DNA of 64,000 bases from Nonomuraea montanisoli (GTDB lineage Bacteria; Actinomycetota; Actinomycetes; Streptosporangiales; Streptosporangiaceae). Shown in pieces: positions 29,362-37,307 of this stretch. Position numbers and translations under genes: made by a program. The DNA lies in contig NZ_JABWGN010000010.1 of NCBI RefSeq assembly GCF_013363975.1, forward strand, positions 406,715-470,714, read 5' to 3'. The notes under the pieces are model-generated. The model was given only the letters and a program-made list of their open reading frames with translations. It was not told where the DNA came from and did no database searches. The first letter of the stretch is position 1; the number at the start of each line of letters is the position of its first letter.

Positions 29362-30900
29362 TCACCCGGCGGGCAGCGGGATCGACAGCATGACCTCCGT
29401 GCCGCCGCCCTCGCGCGGCCCGATCGAGAGCTTGCCGGACAGCTCCCCCTCCACCAGCGTGCGCACGATCTGCAGCCCCAGGCTCGTGGAGCTGTCGAGG
29501 TCGAACCCCTCGGGCACCCCCTGACCGTCGTCCCAGACGGTCACGTTGAGCCGGTCGTCGCCGGGCCCGACCCGCTCCACCACCACCTGCAGCCGCCGCG
29601 GCTTGCCGTGCTGGAGCGCGTTCTGCAGCAGCTCGGTCAGCGCCATCGCCAGCGGCGTGGCGATCAGCGACGGCAGCACACCGAACGCGCCGACCCGGCG
29701 CGGCGTGACCGCGGACTCCGCCGCCGACACCTCTCCCGCCATCGCGATGACCCGGTCGGCGATGTCGTCGAAGTCGACGAACTCCTCCGGCGCGTGGGAG
29801 AGCGTCTCGTGGACGATCGCGATGGACCCGACCCTGCGCACCGCCTCCTCCAGCGCCTCGCGCCCCTCGGGAACCTGGAGGCGCCTGGCCTGCAGCCGCA
29901 GCAGCGCCGCGACGGTCTGCAGGTTGTTCTTGACGCGGTGGTGGATCTCGCGGATCGTCGCGTCCTTGGTCATCAGCTCGCGCTCGCGCCGCCGCAGCTC
30001 CGTCACGTCGCGGATGAGCACCAGCGCGCCGATGCGCCCGCCGCCGACGATCAGCGGGATGGCGCGCAACTGCACGATCGTGCCGCCGGACTCGACCTCG
30101 GTCTCCTTGGCGGCCCGCCCGCTGGCCACGATCATCAGGTCTTCGTTGATCGGCTCGTCGGAGTAGCACAGGGTGGCGGTCACCCGGCCCAGCTCCGCGC
30201 CCACGAGGTCGGCGTGCAGACCGAGCCGCCGGTAGGCCGACAGCGCGTTCGGCGACGCGTACGTCACCCGGCCGCCCCGGTCGAGCCTGAGCAGCCCGTC
30301 GCCCACGCGCGGCGAGCGGACCAGGATCGGCTCGTCGCCGGAGAACGGGAAGCGCCCCTCGGCGACCATCTGCGCCAGGTCGGAGGCGCTCTGGAGGTAG
30401 GTCAGCTCCAGGCGCGACGGGGTGCGGGCCGACGACAGGTTGGTGGAGCGCTGGATGACCGCGAGGAAGCGGCCCTGCCCGTCGGGCAGCACCCGGCGCA
30501 CGGGGATCGTCTCCTCGCGCACGGGGACGCCCGTGGACCAGTCGGGGTCGCCCTCGCGGCAGATGCGCCGCTCGTTCCAGGCGGTGTCGATCAGGTGGCG
30601 CTCGCCGCGCGCGACCACGGTGCCCACGACGTCGTCGTGGTAGACGGTCGGGCCGGTCGTCGGGCGCATCTGCGCGATGGCGATCCAGCCGCCGCCGTAC
30701 CGCTCCCCGTGGCCGTTCTCGGCGCGCGCCTCGCCGCCGCCGGCCTCGGAGGTGGGCGGGAGCAGCGGGGCCCACAGGATGAGGTCGGCGAAGGACAGGT
30801 CGGCGAGCAGCTGCCAGTCGGAGACCAGCGAGTGCAGCCATTCGAGGTCCGCCGCGTCGAGAGAGGTGTGGCGGACGACGAGGTCGCTGAGAGTGGGCAC
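29362..30900 (-). CDS. pdtaS: PdtaS-type sensor histidine kinase
   Basis: A 512-residue cytoplasmic kinase. The N-terminal half has a GAF-like region, followed by a PAS-like domain around residues 200-310. The HisKA_2 motif REIHHRVKNNLQTVAALLRL is near 330, and the HATPase_c domain ends with TSLGLQIVRTLVEGEL. This is the PdtaS architecture; its partner PdtaR is an ANTAR RNA-binding antiterminator, not seen in this window. There is no membrane segment, so the signal is internal. It lies next to wblE, as pdtaS lies next to whiB1 in Mycobacterium. Confidence 0.9.
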   Translation of the reverse strand: MPTLSDLVVRHTSLDAADLEWLHSLVSDWQLLADLSFADLILWAPLLPPTSEAGGGEARAENGHGERYGGGWIAIAQMRPTTGPTVYHDDVVGTVVARGERHLIDTAWNERRICREGDPDWSTGVPVREETIPVRRVLPDGQGRFLAVIQRSTNLSSARTPSRLELTYLQSASDLAQMVAEGRFPFSGDEPILVRSPRVGDGLLRLDRGGRVTYASPNALSAYRRLGLHADLVGAELGRVTATLCYSDEPINEDLMIVASGRAAKETEVESGGTIVQLRAIPLIVGGGRIGALVLIRDVTELRRRERELMTKDATIREIHHRVKNNLQTVAALLRLQARRLQVPEGREALEEAVRRVGSIAIVHETLSHAPEEFVDFDDIADRVIAMAGEVSAAESAVTPRRVGAFGVLPSLIATPLAMALTELLQNALQHGKPRRLQVVVERVGPGDDRLNVTVWDDGQGVPEGFDLDSSTSLGLQIVRTLVEGELSGKLSIGPREGGGTEVMLSIPLPAG

Positions 30901-30987
30901 ACTGCATCATGCGTGCTGTCCCGCCGTACGGCCAAACCGGCCCCCCGGTTCAGTGCACTCAACCAGCCTTTTCCGGGAATCTCACAT

Positions 30988-31003
30988 TGTGAGAACCGTC
31001 ACA
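30988..31003. promoter_or_regulatory. CRP-type palindrome in front of the dasR region
   Basis: TGTGAGAACCGTCACA, an exact TGTGA-N6-TCACA match, between the divergent pdtaS and dasR transcription units. It overlaps the first possible GTG of the small ORF at 30989. Confidence 0.55.
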
Positions 31004-31309
31004 CTGTCCCAGACGCCCCTGCCCAGGGGAAACGGTCCTGGGAAGCCGGAGGTGATCGAGACGTTGGGCGAGACGGCCGGATCGCACGTCGTCGGCACCG
31101 GTCTCGTACCGGCCTCGGTTGCGGCCGCCCGCGCCGCGATGGATATCCTTCTCCATCAACCCGAGCTGCGTCGATGCCGCCGCCCGCCCTCGGCGCCGGA
31201 CGGCCGCTCTTGCCTGCGGTTGACCGCTCGGGCCAATCTGAGTTCCGATGATCTAGCGGTGATCCGACACGCCCTCACCGCCGTGGCAGAAGTGAAGGTG
31301 AGAGCGTGA
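30989..31309 (+). CDS. possible small protein upstream of dasR
   Basis: A 106-residue reading frame from a GTG inside a CRP-type palindrome to a TGA that overlaps the GTG of dasR (GTGA). Its third codon positions are mostly G or C, as in real genes here. The C-terminal SSDDLAVIRHALTAVAEVKVRA looks helical. No family is recognised and the start has no good ribosome site; a later start is possible. If it is not coding, the 30901-31305 stretch is simply a long leader or promoter of dasR. Confidence 0.4.
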   Translation: MRTVTLSQTPLPRGNGPGKPEVIETLGETAGSHVVGTGLVPASVAAARAAMDILLHQPELRRCRRPPSAPDGRSCLRLTARANLSSDDLAVIRHALTAVAEVKVRA

Positions 31310-32025
31310 CGGACGACGGCCCTCGCGTACCGAAGTACTACGACGTGAAGCGGAGCCTGCTCGAGCTCACCAAGAGCCTCCCGGCCGGCACGGCGCTGCC
31401 TCCGGAGCGGACGCTGGCCGTGCGGTTCGAGACCTCGCGCACGACCGTGCGGCAGGCGCTGACGGAGCTGGTGGTCGAGGGACGGCTGCTGCGCATCCAG
31501 GGCAAGGGCACGTTCGTCGCCCAGCCGAAGGTGGCGCAGGTGCTCCAGCTCACCTCGTACATCGGCGATCTGCGCACCGCCGGGCTGGAGCCGGACACGA
31601 AGATACTGGAGATCGGCTACATCACCGCGGACGAGGCGCTGGCCCGCCGGCTGGCGATCAACCCGGGCGGGCGCGTGCTGCGCATCCACCGCCTGCGCCT
31701 GGCCAACGGCGAGCCGGTGTCGATCGACACCACCCACCTGTCGGCGCGCCGCTTCCCCCGGCTGCGGCGCGAGCTGGAGGTCCACGCGTCGCTGTACGAG
31801 ACGCTGCACAACGCGTACAACGTGCGGCTCACGGACGCCGAGGAGATCATCGAGACGGTCCTCGCGACCCCGTACGACGCCAAGGCGCTGGGGGTGGACG
31901 TGGGCCTGCCGATGCTGCTCCTGACCCGCCACGCCTTCGACGCCGACGGCAACCCGGTCGAGTGGGCGCAGTCGCTCTATCGCGGTGACCGGTACAAGTT
32001 CGTCACGCGACTGCGGCGTCCGTGA
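31306..32025 (+). CDS. dasR: GntR/HutC-family regulator DasR
   Basis: A 239-residue regulator highly similar, as far as I can recall, to Streptomyces DasR. The winged-helix N-terminus includes RVPKYYDVKRSLLELTKSLP and SRTTVRQALTELVVEGRL, followed by QGKGTFVAQPKV. The UTRA effector domain includes LQLTSYIGDLRTAGLEP and the end segment GDRYKFVTRLRRP. DasR represses chitin/N-acetylglucosamine uptake and antibiotic genes at dre sites and is released by glucosamine-6-phosphate. No das transporter gene is adjacent here. The GTG at 31306 overlaps the stop of a possible small upstream gene. Confidence 0.88.
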   Translation: MTDDGPRVPKYYDVKRSLLELTKSLPAGTALPPERTLAVRFETSRTTVRQALTELVVEGRLLRIQGKGTFVAQPKVAQVLQLTSYIGDLRTAGLEPDTKILEIGYITADEALARRLAINPGGRVLRIHRLRLANGEPVSIDTTHLSARRFPRLRRELEVHASLYETLHNAYNVRLTDAEEIIETVLATPYDAKALGVDVGLPMLLLTRHAFDADGNPVEWAQSLYRGDRYKFVTRLRRP

Positions 32026-32198
32026 TCGTTTCTTGAACGAGTCACGGCACAGCCAAGCCCGCCGCCGACCACCGCACAGGGCTGAGGACCTCCAGGGAGA
32101 CGGCCTCTGACCCGCACAGGGCCGGGCGCCGCTACGGCCCCACCTGGGCCGTCGCCGGGGTCCCACGTCGAGCCTGGGCGGCCCTCTAGGCTTGAGGC

Positions 32199-32921
32199 GT
32201 GAGTGTGCTCGTCGTCAGCGGGACCGACACCGGGGTCGGCAAGACCGTCGTCACCGCCGCGGTGGCCGCGCTGGCGCGCCTGCGCGGTTCCAGCGTGGCC
32301 GTGGTGAAGCCGGCGCAGACCGGCGCGGCTCCCGGCGAGCCGGGCGACCTGGACCACGTCATCCGGCTGTCGGGGGTGACGACGACGTTCGAGCTGGCCC
32401 GCTATCCGGCCGCCCTGTCGCCCGCCGCCGCCGCGCGGGCCGGCGACGCGGCCCCCATGTCGCTGGAGGCCGCGGCCGGGCGGATCGGCGAGCTGGCCGA
32501 GACCCACCGGCTCGTGCTGGTCGAGGGCACGGGCGGGCTGCTGGTGCGCTACGACGAGGACGGCGCCACGATCGCCGACCTCGCGCGCGCCCTCCGGGCG
32601 CAGGTGCTGGTGGTCGCCCGCGCCGGCCTCGGCACGCTCAACCACACGGCGCTCACGCTGGAGGCCATGGCGAATCGCGGGCTGGGCCTGGCCGGCGTGG
32701 TGATCGGTTCCTGGCCGGCCGAGCCGGGAGCGGCCGAGCTGAGCAACGTGGCCGACCTGGAGATGCTGGCCGCCCGCCCGCTGGCCGGAGTGCTGCGGGA
32801 GGGCGTCGGGGCGCTGGGCCCCGACGAGTTCGCCGAGGAGGCGAGGCGGGGGCTCGCGATGACGCTGGGCGGCGGCTTCGACTCCACGGCGTTCAAGCGG
32901 CGGCTCAGGCTGCTCCCCTGA
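32199..32921 (+). CDS. bioD: dethiobiotin synthetase
   Basis: A 240-residue ATP-dependent enzyme of biotin synthesis that closes the ureido ring of dethiobiotin. It has P-loop GTDTGVGKT at residues 8-16, the substrate region VKPAQTG, and VEGTGGLLV near residue 110. The GTG at 32199 gives the family N-terminus VLVVSGTDTGVGK. Other bio genes are not in the window. The gene is convergent with the secreted protein that follows. Confidence 0.93.
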   Translation: MSVLVVSGTDTGVGKTVVTAAVAALARLRGSSVAVVKPAQTGAAPGEPGDLDHVIRLSGVTTTFELARYPAALSPAAAARAGDAAPMSLEAAAGRIGELAETHRLVLVEGTGGLLVRYDEDGATIADLARALRAQVLVVARAGLGTLNHTALTLEAMANRGLGLAGVVIGSWPAEPGAAELSNVADLEMLAARPLAGVLREGVGALGPDEFAEEARRGLAMTLGGGFDSTAFKRRLRLLP

Positions 32922-32925
32922 CCTC

Positions 32926-33516
32926 CTAGCGGCAGCCTGCCTCGGGCAGTTCGCAGATCTGCTCGGCCATCCGCTCGGCGCGTTCGACGAGCCCGCGGAA
33001 GCGGCCGAGAGGTAGGGACCTGCTCGGGTAGGCCGACCCGCCGGCCACGTACACCGCCGCGCCGCGCCGTACGACGACGGCCTGCTCGCCGCCCTCGAAG
33101 AAGCGGCCGCCCGCACGCAGCGCGTCGTCGCCCACGTCGAGCGGCTTGCTGAAGTACCGGTAGCGGCTGTGGCCCTTGCCGACCTCGGCGCAGCGCGCGA
33201 GCTGGGCGCGCAGCCCTCTCATGGCCCGCTCGGCGGCGGCCGTGTTCTTGTAGAGGACGAGCTGCTCGTAGTCCATCGCGGTCTCGGTCTCGTCGTGGTG
33301 GACGACGCTGCGCGCCGCCACCCGGCCCGTGTCCCACGGCTTGGCGCGGAAGCACGGGTTCAGCTCCAGCGGGCGCCTGAGCGAGTCGCTGATCGTGTAG
33401 GTCTCCCCCGGCCCGGCCGGCGGGTGCGTCTCCAGGGGGAGGAACCCCTTCGGCAGCCCTCCCCCGCCGCTCAGCACCCCCGCCAGGGCGAGCGCGGCCA
33501 TCCCCGTCTGCATCAT
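32926..33516 (-). CDS. secreted protein of unknown function, PknH-sensor-like region
   Basis: A 196-residue exported protein. A short hydrophobic N-terminus (GMAALALAGVLSGGGG) is followed by an external domain with three Cys (PCFRAKPW, LARCAEVG, QICELPEAGC). The part ETETAMDYEQLVLYKNTAAAERAMRGLRAQL vaguely resembles the extracellular sensor domain of PknH-type proteins; I hold that loosely. The ATG at 33516 is chosen because GGGGAG precedes it; the longer frame has no signal peptide. Confidence 0.65.
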   Translation of the reverse strand: MMQTGMAALALAGVLSGGGGLPKGFLPLETHPPAGPGETYTISDSLRRPLELNPCFRAKPWDTGRVAARSVVHHDETETAMDYEQLVLYKNTAAAERAMRGLRAQLARCAEVGKGHSRYRYFSKPLDVGDDALRAGGRFFEGGEQAVVVRRGAAVYVAGGSAYPSRSLPLGRFRGLVERAERMAEQICELPEAGCR

Positions 33517-33616
33517 CTGAATCTCCCCGTCGTTTATTGATTCATGAGATGACCGTGGTGCGCCGTTGGTTCGGATATCGCGGGACTTGTCGGCCGAACA
33601 GGGTGATGATGCAGGC

Positions 33617-34585
33617 ATGGCAAAGGCGATCGAACAACCCGTTCCCGGCATCACGGTTGGCCACGGCCTCCTCGCCCGGCGCAACGGTCAGGCCGAACCC
33701 GTGGACAAGATCGTCCACGACGGCGACACGATCAACATCGCGGCCGACGGGAACTTCGGCGTGCGCATGCTGGGCGTCGACGCCCCCGAGGTCAGCTTCG
33801 AGCTGCCCCAGAGCCCCGACTTCCCGGACTTCCCGGGCGGCTTCGTCAAGATCGAGCATCCGGCCTGGACGACGTTCCTGGCCGATCCCTTCGCCAAGGG
33901 CCTGCCCGAGCTGTCGCTCCGCACGGCGCTGCGCGGGAACCTCACGGCCCGGCTCGGCCCGCGCGCCGCCACCAACCACGCCGCCCACGCCGCGCCCGCC
34001 ACGAAGGCGCTCAAGGAGATGATCGCCGCCGACATCGCCGAGCAGGGCCTCACCGACGCCACGTTCAAGTTCCGGCTTGCCTTCGGGTACGAGATCCTCG
34101 ACCGGTACGGCCGGCTGCTCTGCTACGTCAACCGCGACCAGCGTGACCGCCCCCGCCCCGACCCGTACAACGAGCGGCTGCTCGCGGCCGGGCACGTGAT
34201 CCCGTACTTCATCTGGCCCAACGTGGACCCGTTCGTCCGCCAGGAGGGCCGCGTGGCCGACGCGGTGCCCTCGCCCGGCACGGCCCGCGCGATCGGCGAG
34301 GCGGGAGCCCTCGGGCGCGCCCGCGAGGCGGTGCGTCAGGCCCGCGGGAGCGGGCTCGGCCTGTGGGACCACGCGGACCCGCTGGCGATCCTGCCGTTCG
34401 AGCTGCGCTTCCTGGCCCAGCGCCGGGCGCCCGACCGGTACGTGCTGGACCTGTCGGACGACGCCCGCGAGCTGCTGCACCCGCAGAGCTACTTCCGCGT
34501 CCCCAATCCCGAGGACCGGTTGTTCGTCAACGCCGAGCACGCGCCGCTCTTCCACGAGAAGGGCTGGTCGGTGCCGCCCCTGTGA
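33617..34585 (+). CDS. thermonuclease-like (SNase) protein, cytoplasmic
   Basis: A 322-residue protein with an SNase fold: DKIVHDGDTINI near residue 35, VRMLGVDAPE near 50 with the usual Asp and Arg, and LDRYGRLLCYVNRD near 175. The catalytic-type residues of staphylococcal nuclease are recognisable. Unlike typical secreted nucleases there is no signal peptide, and a segment of about 100 residues containing many His/Ala separates the first half of the fold from the second. Substrate (DNA, RNA or neither) is unknown. The ATG at 33617 is preferred over an earlier in-frame start. Confidence 0.8.
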   Translation: MAKAIEQPVPGITVGHGLLARRNGQAEPVDKIVHDGDTINIAADGNFGVRMLGVDAPEVSFELPQSPDFPDFPGGFVKIEHPAWTTFLADPFAKGLPELSLRTALRGNLTARLGPRAATNHAAHAAPATKALKEMIAADIAEQGLTDATFKFRLAFGYEILDRYGRLLCYVNRDQRDRPRPDPYNERLLAAGHVIPYFIWPNVDPFVRQEGRVADAVPSPGTARAIGEAGALGRAREAVRQARGSGLGLWDHADPLAILPFELRFLAQRRAPDRYVLDLSDDARELLHPQSYFRVPNPEDRLFVNAEHAPLFHEKGWSVPPL

Positions 34586-34594
34586 GATCCCGCC

Positions 34595-34622
34595 TGGGGG
34601 GTGGGGCGAACCCCACCCCCCA
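34595..34622 (+). terminator. terminator after the SNase-like gene
   Basis: TGGGGGGTGGGG pairs with CCCCACCCCCCA around a 4-base CGAA loop, 10 bp after the stop. Confidence 0.85.
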
Positions 34623-34676
34623 AGCGCACGCCAGGCCCCTGTCGCGCGGGTGGCCGCAATCAATACCGTTGGGGGC

Positions 34677-35837
34677 ATGAATGTCCCCCGGCCCTGGTCG
34701 GCGCGGGCCTGGCTGGACACCGCCCACGTGATGACCGGCCTGCCGGTCGCCGTGGTCCTCGGCGTGCTGACGCTCGTGCTGGCCGTCGTGCCGCCCGGGC
34801 TGCGCCGCGGCCTGCCCGCCTTCACCCGGGTGCAGCGCTCCCGCTTCGCGGCGTTCCAGGGGGCGCACATCCCGCGCATCGGCGAGCCCGGCGGCTGGCG
34901 CGTCGCCTCGACGTGGCGCCAGCTCGGCTACCACCTGCTGTCCCCGGCGGTCAGCGCCGTCGGCGCGCTGCTCGTCGGCGGCGGCTGGGGAGGGGCGCTG
35001 GTGGGGCTGTCGGCCTTCGCCCAGCCGCGGTTGCAGCCGCCGCCCCTGGTGTTCGAGTTCAACCTGCGCGACCCGGTCGTCGTCGGCGTCTACACGGCCG
35101 TGGGGGCGGTCCTCCTGCTGGCGGCGCCGGTGCTGGCGCGCGGCATGGCCGCGCTGGACCTGGCGGTGGCCCACATGCTGCTCGGCCCGAGCCGCTCCGA
35201 GCTCGACCGGCGCATCGAGACGCTGACCGAGAGCCGGGCCGGGGTGATCGACGCCGCCGACGCCGAGCGCCGCCGCATCGAGCGCGACCTGCACGACGGC
35301 GCCCAGCAGCGGCTCGTGTCCCTGGCCATGAACCTCGGCCTGGCCCGGGCCACCCTCACCGACCTGCCCGAGCCGGCCCGCCAGGCCATCGCGCAGGCCC
35401 ACGAGGAGGCCAAGCAGGCGCTCAAGGAGCTGCGCGACTTCGTCCGCGGCCTGCACCCGGCCGTGCTCAACGACCAGGGCCTCGACGCGGCCCTGTCCGG
35501 TGTCGCGGCCCGCGCCCCCTTCCCGGTGCGGCTGCGCGTCCGCATCGACCGCCGCCCGACGCCCACGATCGAGGCCGTGGCGTTCTTCGTGGTCTCGGAG
35601 GCGCTGACGAACATCGCCAAGCACGCCACCGCGTCGCTGGCCGAGATCATCGTGACCCGCCAGGGCGAGCGGCTGCTCGTGCGCGTCCACGACGACGGGC
35701 GGGGCGGGGCCACGCTGGACGCCGGCACCGGCCTGCGCGGCCTGGCGCAGCGCGTGGGAGCCGTGGACGGCGTGTTCAGGCTGACCAGCCCGCCCGGCGG
35801 GCCGACGACGATCGAGGTGGAGCTGCCGTGCGAGTAG
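34677..35837 (+). CDS. sensor histidine kinase, NarL/DesK type
   Basis: A 386-residue kinase. Its N-terminal part has the membrane 'Sensor' domain with about four helices (LPVAVVLGVLTLVLAVV, LGYHLLSPAVSAVGALLVGG, GVYTAVGAVLLLAAPVL). HisKA_3 follows with IERDLHDGAQQRLVSLAMNL near residue 200, then an ATPase domain ending GGGATLDAGTGLRGLAQRV. The ATG at 34677 is preferred over one 27 bases earlier. Its TAG overlaps the start of the response regulator, giving one operon with the regulator and a DUF4097 protein. Confidence 0.92.
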   Translation: MNVPRPWSARAWLDTAHVMTGLPVAVVLGVLTLVLAVVPPGLRRGLPAFTRVQRSRFAAFQGAHIPRIGEPGGWRVASTWRQLGYHLLSPAVSAVGALLVGGGWGGALVGLSAFAQPRLQPPPLVFEFNLRDPVVVGVYTAVGAVLLLAAPVLARGMAALDLAVAHMLLGPSRSELDRRIETLTESRAGVIDAADAERRRIERDLHDGAQQRLVSLAMNLGLARATLTDLPEPARQAIAQAHEEAKQALKELRDFVRGLHPAVLNDQGLDAALSGVAARAPFPVRLRVRIDRRPTPTIEAVAFFVVSEALTNIAKHATASLAEIIVTRQGERLLVRVHDDGRGGATLDAGTGLRGLAQRVGAVDGVFRLTSPPGGPTTIEVELPCE

Positions 35838-36481
35838 TGCTCGCGGAGGACTCGGTGCTGCTGCGCGAGGGGCTGGTGCGGCTGCTCGACGCGGCCGGCA
35901 TGCGGGTGGTGGCCGCGGTCGCCGAGGCCGAGGGGCTGCTGCGCGCCGCCGAGGAGCACCGGCCCGACCTGGTGGTCACCGACGTGCGGATGCCGCCCAC
36001 GCACACCGACGAGGGCCTGCGCGCCGCGCTCGTGCTGCGCCGCCAGCAGCCCGGCCTGGCCGTGCTCGTCCTGTCGCAGTACGTCGAGGAGCGCTACGCC
36101 GCCCAGCTCCTGTCCTCCGCGGCCGGCGGCGTCGGCTACCTGCTCAAGGACCGGGTGGCGGACGTGTCCGAGTTCATCGACGCGCTGCGCCGCGTGGCCG
36201 GGGGCGGCACGGCCCTCGACCCCGAGGTGGTCGCCCAGCTCCTCCTGCGCGGCCACAGCGACCCGCTGGACCGGCTGACGCCCCGCGAGCGGGAGGTGCT
36301 CAAGCTGATGGCCGAGGGCCGCTCCAACACCGGCATCGGCCAGGAGCTGGTCCTCAGCGAGGGCGCCGTCGGCAAGCACATCGGCAACATCTTCGCCAAG
36401 CTCGACCTGCCCCCGGCCGAGGGCGACCACCGGCGCGTGCTGGCCGTCCTGCGCTTCCTGGACGTCAGGAGCACGCCGTGA
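35828..36481 (+). CDS. response regulator, NarL/LuxR type
   Basis: A 217-residue partner of the kinase immediately upstream. The receiver domain has phospho-acceptor Asp in LVVTDVRMPP and Lys in YLLKDRVADV. The LuxR HTH begins LTPREREVLKLMAEGRSNTGI with recognition helix SEGAVGKHIGNIFAKL. The GTG start at 35828 lies ten bases inside the kinase gene. Its TGA overlaps the GTG of the DUF4097 gene. Confidence 0.92.
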   Translation: MRVVLAEDSVLLREGLVRLLDAAGMRVVAAVAEAEGLLRAAEEHRPDLVVTDVRMPPTHTDEGLRAALVLRRQQPGLAVLVLSQYVEERYAAQLLSSAAGGVGYLLKDRVADVSEFIDALRRVAGGGTALDPEVVAQLLLRGHSDPLDRLTPREREVLKLMAEGRSNTGIGQELVLSEGAVGKHIGNIFAKLDLPPAEGDHRRVLAVLRFLDVRSTP

Positions 36482-37251
36482 GAGCCGTCTGGCTGACCTT
36501 GGGCACGGTCACCACCCTCGCCGGGCTCATCGTCTCCACGACGCTGCTCTTCCTCGGATTCGCGCACGCCGAGCTGCCCAGCGAGGTCTCCCAGAGCTCC
36601 TTCCCCTTCCAGGGCTCCCAGGTGCGGCTGATCGTCGAGGAGGGCGTCTCCTCCGTGTCCGTCCAGACCGGCGAGGCCGGCGAAGTGGTCGTGGAGCGGT
36701 GGGTCCGCTGGACCAGCCGGCAGCCCGACGTCAAGGAGGAGTGGGGCGCCGGCAACCTGCGGCTCAGCGCGAACTGCCCGAACCCCGAGCGGCCCGGCGA
36801 GCCCTCCTGCCAGGTCGGCTACGACATCCGGGTGCCGCCCGAGACCTCCCTGGAGGCCGGCACGGCCAGCGCGCCCCTGAACCTGTCGCAGATCCACGGC
36901 AAGGTGCGGGTGACCTCCGTCTCCGGCGACGTGCACGTGGAGGGCGCCGCCGGCGACCTGTACGTCAGGAGCGGATCGGGCGACGTCGAGGGCCAGGCGC
37001 TGGGCGGCGAGCACGCCGACGTGGAGGTCGGCTCCGGCGGCGTCCACCTGGTCTTCCGTCAGCCGCCGGCCGAGGTGCGGGCGGTCGTGCGGACCTCCGG
37101 GACGGTCATGGTCGACGTGCCGCGCAACGCCGCCTACGACGTGACCGCCGAAGCGCCCACCGTGGACGTGGACGTCCGCCGCGAGGCCGGGGCGCCGCGC
37201 CGGATCACCGCCTCGGTGACCGAGGGCCAGGTCGACATCTGCTGCGACTGA
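36478..37251 (+). CDS. membrane-anchored DUF4097 protein
   Basis: A 257-residue protein with one N-terminal helix (TLAGLIVSTTLLFLGFAHAE) and an external beta-repeat region (RVTSVSGDVHVEG, YVRSGSGDVEGQ). It overlaps the response-regulator gene by GTGA, so it is probably translated with it. Likely a periplasm-side or cell-surface output or sensor of the two-component system; that is inference. The C-terminal dipeptide CysCys (DICCD) is unusual. Confidence 0.83.
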   Translation: MRAVWLTLGTVTTLAGLIVSTTLLFLGFAHAELPSEVSQSSFPFQGSQVRLIVEEGVSSVSVQTGEAGEVVVERWVRWTSRQPDVKEEWGAGNLRLSANCPNPERPGEPSCQVGYDIRVPPETSLEAGTASAPLNLSQIHGKVRVTSVSGDVHVEGAAGDLYVRSGSGDVEGQALGGEHADVEVGSGGVHLVFRQPPAEVRAVVRTSGTVMVDVPRNAAYDVTAEAPTVDVDVRREAGAPRRITASVTEGQVDICCD

Positions 37252-37307
37252 TCCACCTCCTTCGTTGCTCCCTGTTTACTCGTGTGACTGGTTGGTAAGT
37301 TCCCGGC

